64,000 nt of DNA from Dactylonectria macrodidyma (Eukaryota > Ascomycota > Sordariomycetes > Hypocreales > Nectriaceae). The translations under genes and the position numbers were made by a program. Shown piece by piece: positions 1-12,161 of this stretch. Location: positions 3,472,001-3,536,000 of the forward strand of contig JAGMUV010000005.1 in assembly GCA_020744425.1 (NCBI GenBank), given 5' to 3'. The notes under the pieces were generated by a model that saw only the letters and a program-made list of their open reading frames with translations, did not search any database and was not told the DNA's origin. Positions within the stretch are counted from its first letter, which is position 1, and every line of letters begins with the position of its first letter.

Positions 1-1221
1 TCTCCAAACCGGACCCGGAGCGGACCATGTATGAACCCGAAAATTCAAGTGGGTGTTGAAGGCATCTTGGCGGGGGCATTTGTGAGTTACATGGAGCCAT
101 GGTAGGCAAAACGGGGGGTGAACCCATTGCAGCACCGCCATCCGAGCAGCGGCTCTCACTCCTGCCGGGCGATTTCTACCCCACCAGAGGACGCCTAATT
201 CGTCTGCCCAACTGTTAAGGGCCGTTCATTCGTTTTGCTTCGAATGCCGAGATAGGTATCTTCCAATGCAGCTGTATTGTAAATCCGAACTCCAGCTCCT
301 ACACGGTAGTCCAGAGCACGGCTCCAATCTTAGATCTAAGGACGAATGTCGGGGGTTGAGACGATAATTTTAGACCTTTGTTGACATCGAAGCACATGGC
401 ACAGTAGTTCCACGCCTATCGCTCCAGTGTCAGCAAGCGATGCTAGGGCAGGCAGCCATCATCTGCAACCCCACAATCAACTTGGAGGTCCGTGTACAGG
501 TACATAACATGGTACCTAGCTCGAGCACGCGCTAGGGCAATCATGAAGCCTCCAGGTTTCTACTCTACGTCGCCTCTAGAGCACGAGATGGAAGGCTGCC
601 TTCTGACATTGCGAACTTATTAGCTAGGCAGACCATTGCCTCTTGGGTAAGGCACCTAGGTCGTCAGCTCTTCTTACTATTTGGCAGAGGGGCTTTTACT
701 GCGGCTATTCCTGGGATTAAATGCTCTTGCCGCTCAGCCGGTCCCTGAGCCCACTTACGTACAGCCACCATCATGACCGCTCCAGCGCATTGGAGCCCTG
801 AACAAGGCTCTTCTGGCAGTCCGTAATTCTGCCCACTGCATTGCCCCCGTAGCAGCTAGCCGCCCCCGAGAAAACCTTCTGCACGTCAGGTAGGTAGGCC
901 GCCACGAGTGACATTGAGCTTGAACATGACATTTGTGGTGGAAGTGAGGGGCAGACGACGGGGCAGTCCAAGATCCAGGTACTTAGTTCTAGTTCTCACA
1001 ATGGAAAGAGCAGCTCATCCTCCGTGTCACCTGCAAACACCACCTCCTCAAAGCACACTCCCCAAGAACACCCGCAGTGCATCTCCTTCGACTGGCTCAG
1101 CCCGTGACTTGCTTTGTCGCTAGGTTGTCACCCCAGTCCGGCTGTTGAAGTCCGCCTACCTTGCTTCTTACTCATTTGCCCTCTCTCCTACGTTCTGCCT
1201 GCCACAATCACATCCCTCCCC
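1..1221. other. Upstream intergenic region, no gene seen
   Basis: No reading frame here has coding character; all are short and overlap on both strands. The last 80 bases before position 1222 are pyrimidine-rich, as expected for the leader of the gene that follows. A GGTACCTAGC and a CACCTAGGTC motif occur near 521 and 650, members of a motif family that recurs in other intergenic parts of this window. Confidence 0.6.
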
Positions 1222-3206
1222 ATGGCAGAATCCGAGAACAAGAACAGCCCTCCTCCTGCTGTTCCCGCCAAAGAGCCCATTGACAAGCAAGAGAAACCCG
1301 ACACCGCTACCAAGTCCACGACCAAACCTGACCCCCAATCCGACACGAAGCCCAAAATAGCCCCCGCGCCGAGCTCAAACGACGAGATGGCAGGTGGTTC
1401 GAGCCAAGGTCAAATCCCGCTCGACGACATGCGAGCCAAATCAGGGATTTACAAAGATGCCGTCACGGGGTTCGAGGAGAAGGAGATGGGCTCCCCAGCC
1501 AGGAGCAAGTCCAAGGCTAGGAGTATCTCCGAGAAGGATGTCGAGGGAAGGAAGGATATGGACACCGACAGAGATATGATGATGGACTTGGACCCAACCG
1601 CTAGCACTAGTGTCCTCGATCTATCGTCGATGGAAATGTTTGGCGATGCCCTCACACATCAAGAGACCTCGGCAAAAAAATCAGCCCTCTCGCCAACTGT
1701 TGAGGAGGACGAGCAAGAAGACTTGCCAGCTGGTTACGACAAACCTAGCTTCTCACGGCGTAAGGACCCAAACTCCAAGATGCACGAGGAAAATACCCGT
1801 CTGCGCCGCCACGCCCAAGACCTTTCCAGAAAAATCAACATTCTCATCACGGAGAAGCAAATCGCGGAAGAAAAGGCCGAGCGTGCCACTGAACGCATAT
1901 CTGAGATGAAGCAAACAATGAACTCTGGCATGACGGATATCGAGCGCGACACCGAGTCCCTAGCCCGCGACTTGGAGAGGGCGAGAGAGGAGAACCGCGC
2001 CCTCAGAGAGCAGCTCAACGATGCCCAATCGCACATTTTCAGTCTGCAACCCTATCGCAAGGACCAAACTTCTGAGGAGATTGGTCGAGTAAGTCTTTCT
2101 GCCACATGCCACATTTGTGACACTAGATCGCGACTGGAACTAACTCCCCGAAACAGGAATACGATACCCTAGTTGAACAGATTCAGGACTGGGTTCAAAA
2201 GTTTATGGATCCATGGCTGGAAGACCATGCTGAAGGTGTGGAGGGCATCATGACTATCGCGCGAAAGCGAACCCAAGACGCGAACAAGTTCAAGAGGGCC
2301 CTCCATCAATACCCCGACCTCGTTCACGCTTCGTCGTACCCCGAGACAGATGAGGATATAATCGCTTCAATTATCCTGAGATATCTACATGACAACATCT
2401 TCCAGGCCATCCTATATAGCGATATCCCCAAATACACCGAAGTCGTAAGCTTCATCGAGAACAGCATGCAGATGTCTGTTGAACCAAAGAGAGGTTTGTT
2501 GCCTTGGCGTCTTTTTTCTAGCATCTGATTCAAGAGCCTCTCAAGCTGATACGCTACAGATCTCTTCTCCGTCCGAACCTGGACAGCTGAGGCGTACAAC
2601 GCCTTGCTAAGCTCGCCGCCCTTTAGATCAGTGCGAGATCGGCGACGCAAAGAAATGACGGTCGAGCTTTGCGGAATCCTCAAGGTTTTCTGCAAGAAAG
2701 AGAAGATGAGCTGGTTCTATGAACAAATGGACGACAACTGTGTATTTCCGGCCATGAAGTTGTATGAGAAGTTGCAGGTGTCGACGCACCACTTCTATCT
2801 TGACATCAACCCATATATTATGTGGAGCTCCGGAGGCGACCTCAACGCTTCGCCCGAGTTCATTGACTCCATCAAGAACCTCGACTGCCGCAATGTATTA
2901 CAAAACCGCAAGGCGTTTAACCTGGCCAAGTTGGACCCGCCCCCGTCCAAAAAGGAGCTTTACCACCGACTTCTCAACGTGTGCACGGTTGTGCCATCAC
3001 TTCACATGCGGCAGATCGGACAGAGGGACTCGATCAAAGAACCCATTGTGGTGCGTAAGCAGCAGATGCTTGTTGCTTGGGGAGATGAGGACAAGCGGCG
3101 GGCCTTTATTGAGAAGGGGGAGAGAACGATTGTGTCTCACCTCTTCCATGCCAAGAGCGAGCGTGCACCAGAGGGCTGGACAGCGCAATTCCGTTGGGGA
3201 GGTTGA
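1222..3206 (+). CDS. Fungal coiled-coil protein of unknown function (616 aa)
   Basis: Three exons restore one frame: 1222-2088, 2157-2493 and 2560-3206, joined across introns starting GTAAGT and GTTTGT and ending ACAG. The frame is open further upstream but without an ATG; the first ATG (MAESENK) follows a CT-rich leader and is the chosen start. Residues 1 to about 180 are Pro/Ser/Lys/Asp-rich and probably disordered. Residues about 187-275 are heptad-like and highly charged, with LERAREENRALREQL, which suggests a coiled coil. The C-terminal 340 residues look globular and are rich in aromatic residues and Cys. I recognise no named domain. It resembles proteins annotated only as hypothetical in Sordariomycetes. 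Function unknown; a scaffold role is only a guess from the coiled coil. Confidence 0.85.
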
Positions 3207-5179
3207 AGAACTGTCTCTGACAGTGTTACTGGCGATGTCGATGGTATTGGTGCATGGCGATGAATTTTCACGATTTTGATTTTTGTTCACTGCGTTACAA
3301 GTCTCAACAGACGATGCTTGCAGGCATTTGATTCCCTAATAAGACGGGATTTGGGATGGAAGTTTGTGAAGTTACTAGAGCTACTACTTCCAAGGGCAGA
3401 AACCATATATCTTGCTGTCCACTGTGCTTTCAACTCAACGTTTGGGCCTACTTGGTGAAGATCGGGACCTACATAAAAAAAAACTGTGTAATTTTCTCTA
3501 CAAACTTAATCCAATATTCGTCCACTCTGGCCTCGGAGGTCTTGGATTACATGTGCTGTTATGTCTCATGACCCATTGCTCCTTTCAGCATTTCGGGACT
3601 GCCGACTTTATCTCTATCGGGGTAGAGACTTGTCTCCAGTCATATGTGAAGTAACTGCAGACCATGAACCACCATATCTTCTTAATCGAGCGCGGATGAA
3701 AGGCCCGTTTGGTACTAAGGTCACATATTCACCATGATGATTATGCATGCTATGATGTCATCGTCCAGTCCGGGTACTGCAGTTCTGGTCACTTTTCAAA
3801 GATTTCCGAGTGCCTAGATAAGGTAGAAACCCGATTTCTAGACTGCCTGGACGCTTCAACCCGCTGCTTGGCGAACTGGGTCGCAACTCGCAAGGCTTTT
3901 TTGCAGCTGGCGAACAAGTCATGACATGAACGCCTGCTGGTGGAGGGGCAGAGGCGCGGGGTGCAAGCCCACTGGAGCTCTATGCTCCAAACTTGACTGA
4001 GGTACCGGTACATTACAGGGCTTAGGTAGGTTCCAGGTTGTCTCGGGTTGTGGAGTCATGGTGCCACCACGCTATAGGATCTGCATTTAGGGGGGCGTGG
4101 CAGCGGGCGTGGGCGTAATAACACGCAGCAATTGTGCCCTGCAGCCTGCACCGCACCCAGCTAAGAGCTTTGAGGGGGGGCGCAGCAGCTGGCTTGTGTT
4201 GTAAGGCGTCCATTCACTATGGCCAGGCGAGCAGACACTCAAACAGTGGAGAGAGTGGTTCGCCCGCCCCCCGCTGGAAGCCGAGGGGAAGAAGCGCTTT
4301 GCGTATTATCAATTGCCGTTCGTCCACTAATTGGGTGGCAGAGCAGTCAGCCCAAGAGCGGGGGTTACAGGGAGCAGTTTGGTGGATTGCTGGCCCTGTC
4401 GTAGCGGTTGTTTAGTGTGTCCGGCGTGACTGGTGGGAGCCAACCTAAAGTGAGAGAGTTCTACTGTACCTACGTTACAGTCCACTCCAATGATGGGAGT
4501 GCGCCATGCGGAGTTGAAGCCAAGTTCCATCCATGCCTGCTAGGGAGGTTGGTAGGCTTTTTCTAAAGGCTGTGAGACTGCGAGAGTACTTTGGACCGGC
4601 AGGGCTTGAAGGAGCCTGCTTAGAGTCCTGGGCAAGTCGGTTAGTACGTAGGTAGGTACCTGAGTGAGCGTTCTTGCTGGGTGTTGTTGAGTCAGGCAAC
4701 TAACGTTAGCTCCAAGGCTGCTTTTGCTTTGGCACCACAAACACTTCCAGTTCGCCTGTCCTGCGTACCTACGGTGACATTGCTCTCCACCCTCCTCATG
4801 CTCACTCAATTGCCTTTTTTTTTTGGTTTGTTGACCGAGCTCATTCTGACTCCGAATTCCTTCCCAAGTCTTTTGTTTGATTTCCTATTGTTCAGTCAAT
4901 TTACTACGGTGTCTCACTTGACCTCTCGCAGCCTGCCTTGCACCTCCTCTCCCACTTGCTACCTTCCTTGTAGCCCCACGGCACGCGCTTGTATAGGTCT
5001 GGGCTGCAGCTTCCATGAGACTGGAGCTGGGTCGTGTCCCTGCCTATCGTCGCCCACCTACTTCCCTCTGTCTGCCCTTCTCCTTCCTTGCCGTTGCTTC
5101 TCTTCTCCTCTTCTCCCCTTTCCCCATCTCTACCTCCCCTTCCCTCCTTCCTCGCCTGCCTTGGTAGCCCAGCCAAGAC
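3207..5179. other. Intergenic region, RBR ligase promoter and leader
   Basis: About 2 kb without convincing coding sequence. The interval 5085-5165 is almost pure C/T with few purines, a typical fungal leader/initiator region for the gene starting at 5180. A GTAGGTAGGTACCTGAG element lies near 4648-4664. Confidence 0.55.
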
Positions 5180-7774
5180 ATGTTCCGGAATTTCAAGAAG
5201 AGGGCGATCACTGTATTCCGCAAGACGAAAGCGCCTGCGACGACAACTGATCACCCTCCCGACTACGATTCAATCGCTACGCTTGACACCTCTTCCACAA
5301 CAGAAAGAACAACATCAACTGCTTACACAAGCACGAGAGATCAAACCGTTGTACCTCCAGCTCCGCCGCCTCCTTCTCCCCCAGTATACCAACGCAGGCC
5401 ATCACCCCCAGCCGAGGTGCTACCCGTTTCAACCACCAACGCCCGAGGCTCGGATACTTCTTTCTCGAGAGACGTTCCTAACCCCAACTCTTCACCACCA
5501 AGTAACAGCATGGTGACCAACGGGGGTTACTATGGGCGCATCAACCCGGACATCATGAGTGGCTTCGGTGGCGACGATGATTCCCTATGGCTAGTCGACG
5601 ACGAGGAAACAGACGAGGAAGACCGACGCCAAGAGGATGGCGACGGCGAGGTGCCACGGGAGACACTGACAGACACTCGGTCTCAGCGCAACTCTGATAC
5701 ACAAGCTGAGACTGCATCCCACCGCTCCCAGAGGTCGCAGCAATCTCAGAGATCCCACAGGTCGTCCCGTGAAGACATGCCTATCGATCAAGCTCCACCA
5801 CAAGTCATACAGGAGCAAGCTCCCTCCGCCCCGTCCCCGGAGTCTGCTCCCCCGTCATTTCGCTACAGCGTCCCGACACTCCTCGATGACGACGAGTTCG
5901 CCTCTCTCAGCACCACGACACCCGAAACACCACCTCTTGAGCCGACACCTGCGCGTAGGCGTGGCTACGCTCCCATCTCAGCCGCCATCCTCAATCTCAC
6001 TAACATGGATGTCGACGATTTGGAGGAGCCCCCTACGGAGGCCCCTAAGCCGCGAGACGAGGCCGTCCACCATCACACCACACCCCCCGCTTCCTCTTCG
6101 AGCCATGTTAATCCGTACGTTGCCCTTCTTGAGCAGCGGGACGATGCCATGACAGTGGCATACCTCCGCCGGCTGGATCAGCCTGATGACGAAGTAGCTG
6201 ATGATTTCCGGTAGGTCCCCAGAAGCTCCCCCAAAGCAAGTCTCGATTATGTCAGGGACCTTTTAGTTGAGGGTCTTTGGCATGGTTATTTTCCTTATCC
6301 TGTGTTTCATCTTGACTGTCATTTATACCCTTGTAGATTCTTCGTATTTTGCTGGTCTCACAATGCCTTGCTTGCAAATATCTATTCCATACAATGATAC
6401 TAAGATTATTCTTCTTCTCAGTTTTGGTCAACGGTATCAAAAGGCCCCAGACACGCCAGATGTCATAGTGACACGTCGACGAGTGCCTGCCACAGCTGTT
6501 GTGGGCGACTTAGATTGTGTAGTCTGCACCGAAACTAAGGCTACAGGATCTTTCCCTCGCTTCTCTATAACAGGCTCCTGCACTCATCCTCCCACTACGT
6601 GCTTAGAGTGCATTCAGTTGTCTATTGAGTCAGATCTGAGCAGCAAACTCTGGACTGAGATTAGATGTCCTGAGTGTCGAGAACTGCTGGAGTATGCTGA
6701 CATCCAGCGCTTTGCCAACAAGCAGACCTTTGTGAGGTATGAACATCCATTCGATGAATCAATACGAGCCGGGACTAACTACTTTATAGGTACGAGACGT
6801 TGGCCCTTCGTGCAGCCATGTCTGAAGCCGATAACTTTATTTGGTGTACTTCAAGCTGCGGTTCAGGTCAGATCCATGAGTCGGGTGAAGACCAACCCAT
6901 CGTCACTTGCCTGCACTGCAGCCACCGTTCTTGCTTCCATCACAACGTACCATGGCACGAGAATCTATCATGTGAAGAGTACGACAAATTGCTTGCTGAC
7001 CCTGAAAACTTCCGCTCTCGGCTTGAGCTAGATAACGAGGCCTGGTCCGAGTCCCAGCGAGCTCAATTGGAAGCTGACAGGGCAATAGCCCAAAATATGC
7101 TGGCTGACGAGCAGGCCGAGATGCAACGCCGGGAGGAGAGGGCCCGACAGGAGAGAGAGCAGGCGAGAAAGGCAGCCGCGTTGGTTCGCAAGATTGCAGC
7201 CAGGCGAAAGCTGGAGGAGCAGCAAAGCGAGGCAACTGTAAGCTCGACAACGAAGCCGTGTCCTGGATGTGGATGGGCAATTGAGAAGAACGACGGCTGG
7301 TTAGTTTATTCATTATATTTCGGCCGTTGAATGATGCGCTAACATTGACTCAAGTTCGCACATGACTTGTAAGTTATCCTTCTGTTTCTCCCTAAGCCCT
7401 ACCCTTTTTGCTCCCCAAAGCCTGCCCCGTCTCAAATGGTGGGTTCTCGTCAGCTTCTTCACTCGATTGTATCAAGAATACCAAACCAACAATTATAGGC
7501 ATCAGATGTCGGACAGAATGGTGCTGGGCCTGTTACAACTCTTGGGACAGGCGTCACAACAACTACTGCACGGGTGGCCGCTAATTAGGCCCCTGGCCGT
7601 GTAAACGAACCCAGGGAACAAGAGTGTAACTGACTCTCCACAGGCCCAAGTTGCCAATATCAGTTCTGCTACGAGTGTGGAGCAAACCATCGGAAAATTA
7701 TGGCTGGCGATAACACCGCACACAAGGAATCTTGCAAGTTCCATCCTGATAATATGGAGGAGGAATGGAACTGA
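5180..7774 (+). CDS. RBR-type E3 ubiquitin ligase (RING1-IBR-RING2)
   Basis: Exons 5180-6210, 6422-6736, 6790-7299, 7355-7368 (14 nt) and 7644-7774 give 666 aa in frame. Residues 1-340 are low-complexity Ser/Pro/Thr/Gln, including an SQRSQQSQRSHRSS run. RING1 starts at CVVC (about residue 375) and ends with CPEC. The IBR has CTSSCGSG, then TCLHCSHRSC and a terminal His/Cys set. An Arg/Glu/Gln-rich helix (about 520-590) links it to RING2, CPGCGWAIEKNDGCSHMTC. By analogy with HHARI and parkin, the Cys of NDGC (residue 619) would carry the ubiquitin thioester; its codon is split TG|T by an intron. The last exon gives C-x2-C-x4-C-x2-C, then H-x3-C (CPSCQYQFCYEC). A competing exon at 7499-7584 fits the same phase and would end the protein at 651 aa. 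The 3' end is therefore uncertain; the family call is firm. Confidence 0.87.
7499..7584 (+). other. Candidate alternative terminal exon of the RBR ligase
   Basis: After an ATTATAG acceptor the sequence starts with GC, which completes the TGC codon left open by the 14-nt microexon. It then reads CIRCRTEWCWAC, a stretch ending RRHNNYC, and a TAA at 7582-7584. Like the downstream exon at 7644 it supplies C-x2-C-x4-C-x2-C and H-x3-C, so either exon alone would complete RING2. The acceptor lacks a strong CTRAC branch site, unlike that of the 7644 exon. It could be a mutually exclusive exon, an internal exon using a weak donor, or intron sequence that looks like an exon by chance. Confidence 0.5.
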
Positions 7775-8250
7775 ATGATACGTGATGGTAGGCGCAGGAC
7801 ATGGTGTTTTGGTTGTCAGGTGTTTGAGGTACGGAATGTCCCGGTAGTGCATTCGCACAGTTGTATTATTTCCTTTTATATTGGGATACCCTTCAGATTG
7901 GGAAGATTTTGATTGAAGCCGACGGCTTTAATTGCTTTTGGGCAGTAGATTGGGAACAGCTCCAGACAATAAAACACACATGAAGACTTGACCACTTTGT
8001 ACAAGGGCGTTGTAAAAGAGACCAAAGGCCACCAGTACTCCTTGTAAATATAGTCGGATCATCTAGATCACCGGAAGACTTGGGCGAGGATAATAGGGTT
8101 GATGATATCGCTTTGCTTAGAAACTAGGGTAATCATTATTCTACACGGGTACAGGTGGTGGGTGTGGCAATCCATGGCACGTCCTCTGGATGCCTCGTAC
8201 TCCCTCTCTATTTCTAGACATTTCGTAAACTGGCAGATGGCTGTCATTCC
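7775..8250. other. Convergent 3' intergenic region
   Basis: About 475 bases between the tails of two convergent genes. It presumably holds both 3' UTRs. I see no further gene or strong repeat. Confidence 0.5.
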
Positions 8251-10537
8251 TTAGGCAGCCGTCAACTCGGCAACTCGGCGCTCCAGCTCAGGCACTTGTC
8301 GCAGGCGAACCTCGAGCTCCTCGCGCTCGTCCTCAAGTTTGAGGCGGCGGTCAGCGTCGAGGCGGGTGAAGATGTAGTTGCCTTGACCGTCAAACTGCAG
8401 GATGTGGGTGTGGTATTTCCACAAGCTACGACGGTGGCTGACAGTCATGAGGGTGATTCCGAGGGCCTTTGCCGTGTCGTACATGACCTTTTCCGTGTCG
8501 AGCGTAACGCTGCTGGTGCACTCGTCGAGGATAGCGTAATTGGGGCGATGGTAAAAGAGGCGAGCCATGGCGACGCGCTGCTGGAGACCGCCTGAGAGGA
8601 CATCGCGCCATTCAGCCTCAGCGTCCCAGCCCTCCTCGTAAAGGTCGGTGAGGTGGTCAAGGCCAAGAGTCTTGAGGATGGAGAAGAGGTCAGCGTCGGT
8701 GATTCCACGAGCGCGCATCTGGCGTAGAGAGTCGGGGTAGATGATCTGTTGGCGAAGTGATCCACGAGATAGATAGGGTCGTTGGGGAATGTAGAAGATG
8801 GCGTGGAAAGGCGGCTTATAAACAGTACCGCCGTAGACGGGCCACAAGCCACCGAGGATGCGGAAAAGAGACGACTTGCCACAGCCGTTGGGGCCAACGA
8901 CGAGAAGATGGTCGCCGTGTTTGAGAGAGAAGGACAGGGCCTTGATCAGCACGTCGCCGTTAGGGGAGATGATGGGCCTGGCGGGCCGCGGTTAGCCTGG
9001 GCAATCAATTCACTTAGGGGTATCACTTACACGTCGATAAAGGTAACATCCTTGCTCTCATGGACAGTGCCCCGTCCTTTGAGGACCGCCTCGTTGCCCT
9101 CGATGCCCGATGATGAGACTAGCTTCTTCTCAAAGTGACCAGACTGCACATCGTCCATGACATCGAGGAGAGTAGCGACCCGAGACGTATATCCTGCCAA
9201 CTCCATGACCTCCCTGTAAGAGAACATGATGCGGCCAAAGGCATCCGAGGCGGAAAGTAGCATGCGTCTGTTGGTCACGAAGGCCTCGGTTCGGTCACCC
9301 ATATTCATGACGATGTGTCCGGGCATCTTGATGAACACGGGGGCACTGCAAAGCAGCAGACCAAGGGCGCCCCAGAAGTACTTGATGACGAAGTCCTCCA
9401 TGAAGCCATGGTAAAAGCGCCGTCGGAGGATGTGGTTGACGTGCTTGATGAGGGTGAAGTAGCCCTTATCCAGTGTGTCCTTCTCAGCCTTGTGGCCTCC
9501 ATAGAGAGCAATCTCCTCGCTATAGTCGATGAGGCGTGAGTGCTGGAAGCGGAATTCTCCTTCAAGCCGGGCCTCGTCGGCGACATACTTGCCGAAAGGA
9601 GGGGTCAGCGCTCTCATAACATTTGCCGAGAGTTGCACAAGAAGCGACATGAAGACGACACCTTCACTACCGACGCTCTTGGAGAGGGAGTAGGTATAGA
9701 TGGTCTACGAATAGTTAGCAAGGGGGACGCAGAGCAGTGACAGAGCCAACCCACCATGTCCAGTATGGGCTTTGCCAGGTTACTGTAAAGCTCCGCGAGG
9801 CTGTTAGAGAACTTTGAGACGTCGACGGCAATCAACTGATCAGGGTTCTTTATTCGGTCATCTAGCGCGGAGATGCCGTAGAAGGTCAAGTTGGAGAGGT
9901 ACTTGTCGTGGATGTTCTGGGTGAGACGTGTTCGGTACTTGAGCGACAGCTCTGCTTGGTGATACGATAGCTGGTAGGAGGGTCAGTTCATGTGGAAGTA
10001 AGTTGCGCCAGCGGTGATACTCACCATGGAGTTGGTAAATGTGGCCGGTACAGCAATTAGCATCCACCAGACGATGCGCTTGAGAAACTCTTTGCCATTG
10101 CCTTTGACTAGCGCCTTGACGATAGCACCATCCATCTCAGCGACGCGCAGGCTGATGAGCGTCCTCACGACCAAGAAGAAGCTGTGGCTCATCAACAGCC
10201 TGGCCTCTTTACTGCGCCAGCCCGGGACGACGATGCGCAAGAGGCGCAAGAGGGAGCGGAAGAACTCGCGATTCAGCTCAACCTTTTTCCGTGGCGTCTC
10301 CTCGCTGCCGCTGGACGTGGTGCCGCGACGGGCGGCGCGATTGGCGGCTTCGCGCACGGAAGCGGCCTTCTGTTCGGAGATGGCATGGCGAATACGATTT
10401 GCGAGGGCAAGGAAGAGGGTAATCCAGACGGCGCGGGTAATGCGAATACGGTTGGAGGCGTAGAGCCCGGTAAAGCGCGAGATGAGGCCGCGGAGGGTGC
10501 GATCCCCGGGCAGGAGGAGTTTCGACTGCGAGGCCAT
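8251..10537 (-). CDS. Peroxisomal ABCD-family half ABC transporter (Pxa2-like)
   Basis: Four exons on the minus strand (10537-10025, 9970-9755, 9704-9031, 8977-8251) give 709 aa. The N-terminal half is a membrane domain with the ABCD-type stretch beginning [13 protein letters not shown]. The nucleotide-binding domain has Walker [10 protein letters not shown] (about residue 495), the ABC signature LSGGLQQR (about 594) and Walker [10 protein letters not shown] (about 613). The ABCD family imports very-long- or long-chain acyl-CoA into peroxisomes for beta-oxidation; in yeast Pxa1 and Pxa2 form a heterodimer. Length and single nucleotide-binding domain fit a half-transporter. The choice of Pxa2 over Pxa1 rests on the short length and is tentative. 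It is divergently transcribed from DPH3, 708 bp away. Confidence 0.9.
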
Positions 10538-11245
10538 GGCGACGCCGCGGGTGCGAAAGAGACCCGGGAGGTCGCGTAGTCGCGGATTCGCGCAGTTAGA
10601 AGGGGAAGGCAGACGCGATTTGCCTGGTGATGTTGGTGGTTGAAAGTTGTGGAGGTTTTGAGACAGTTGGAAACCTCGGAGACCTGAGAGACCGGGGGGG
10701 CAACGACGTCACGTCACGAGCGCTGCATTGAGAGGCGTCGATTCCCCAGGTTCTGGCGAGGAAGGAGCGACGAGGGGCCGTGGTTGCAAGATCTGGAGAT
10801 TTCGAGCAGACAGTCGGTAAGGGGGAAAAGGCTGCTTGGAACAATTACATGGCTGTCGGGTGTGGTCAAGTTTGTGATCCTGGTCTCGGGGAGTCGAGTC
10901 GAGTCGAGTCGAATGCCCCCAACCCAGAAGCTCCTCGGCCGAAGCGAATCTGGGGCAGGTCATGGCAGCGCCTCCCCACACTGAAACCTCCTTCCCGTCG
11001 GCATGTGATTGACACTTGATAGTGGGCCTTGGAGCACCCTGCCCCGGATATTCACCAGCCACCACTTTCCAAACCCCAGAAAAGTGCACCAGCCACGTTT
11101 GGTCCCTTCCGCCACACCCGGCGGGGGGTGGTTAGGCTGGGGTTTTTTTTCTGTCGCATCGCGGGGCAATTATGTCGACCATTTCTCACTCCCACCTACA
11201 GGTCTCAAGAACGCAGCTCTCCGCTTTCTACAACTAGCCGCCAAA
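10538..11245. promoter_or_regulatory. Divergent promoter region, ABCD transporter / DPH3
   Basis: This 708-bp interval separates two head-to-head start codons. It contains a GAGTC pentamer repeat near 10892-10913 and a GGCGGGGGG-type GC-rich stretch near 11118. No TATA box is evident. That both genes are driven from here follows from the arrangement, not from a recognised factor site. Confidence 0.55.
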
Positions 11246-11555
11246 ATGTCCGACGACGAGAACCTCTCCATCTACGATGAGATCGAGATCGAGGACATGA
11301 CCTGGGACGAGGCCATGCAGGTCTACCACTACCCCTGTCCGTGTGGCGACAAGTTCTCCATTGCCCTCGACGATTTGCTCGACGAGCAGGACATTGCCGT
11401 CTGCCCCAGCTGCAGCCTCATGATCCGCGTCATCTTTGATCAGGTAAGATCTTCTTTCATGCTTCTATACACTCCAAATTAACAATCTCTAGGATGACTT
11501 GCCACAGCCTCCTTCCTCTGGTCCATCCGGCGGGCAGGTTCCCATCGCCGCCTGA
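11246..11555 (+). CDS. DPH3: Diphthamide biosynthesis protein 3 (CSL zinc protein)
   Basis: Two exons (11246-11443 and 11493-11555, 49-nt intron) encode 86 aa, close to the 82 aa of yeast Dph3. The start [18 protein letters not shown] and the four-cysteine site (CPCGDKF, then CPSCSLMI) mark the CSL/DPH-type zinc-binding domain. Dph3 donates electrons to the radical-SAM enzyme Dph1-Dph2 in the first step of diphthamide formation on elongation factor 2, and also supports tRNA wobble-uridine modification by Elongator. It acts in the cytosol. The Gly/Pro/Ser-rich C-terminal tail is variable in the family. The assignment is secure. Confidence 0.96.
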
Positions 11556-12161
11556 TGACTCCAACACACACGCGATCAACCTTGCACACTCATGCCGAGT
11601 CCCCAGCATCTACGACCTAGCGGCGCCTTGAAACCCATTGAATTTTACTCCAAAACCGAGAGTATATATCTATGGGGATCCTCCATATGGCCTGGCATGT
11701 TTGTTCGTCCTACGCAGTCTGGTCTTGTCCAGAACTTGTAGCATGTACCCATCGCATTCGACACTCACTTGGTCAACTAGTACGCCTCTAAAAATCCGTC
11801 AACAGCGCTTGGGGTCACCTCTGCGGTTGGTTCAATTTCGAAGAGCAAAAAGCTAAACTGTTTAAACCTGAGGATTGGAGGGATGCTCTGGCAGTCCGTC
11901 CGCGAGGCACGGCAAGCCTCCGACCAAGTCCATGAAGATGATTTTATATCACCTTATGCTGAACCTGCGACAAAAGGTAGCCGATCTCACGACGACAAGA
12001 AGTGCAGCGCCGAGTCGATGTTGGGAAACGGATCCAGGTTCAAAGGAAGATCGCTCCAGAATAGCAGATCCCGCATGTAATGTCCGTAGTAAACCATGGG
12101 ATTGTTTGACGAAGCACTCTTCACGATCTATGCAAACAGATTTGGATGTACATATTGTTAC
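11556..12161. other. Convergent 3' intergenic region
   Basis: About 600 bases between DPH3 and the GT69 gene tails. Only short, overlapping open frames are present and none looks coding. Confidence 0.5.

Noticed and set aside
8251..10537. Possibility that the ABC gene is a full-length multidrug transporter
   Set aside because: Only one nucleotide-binding domain is present and the membrane domain has the ABCD-type [10 protein letters not shown] stretch, so it is a peroxisomal half-transporter.
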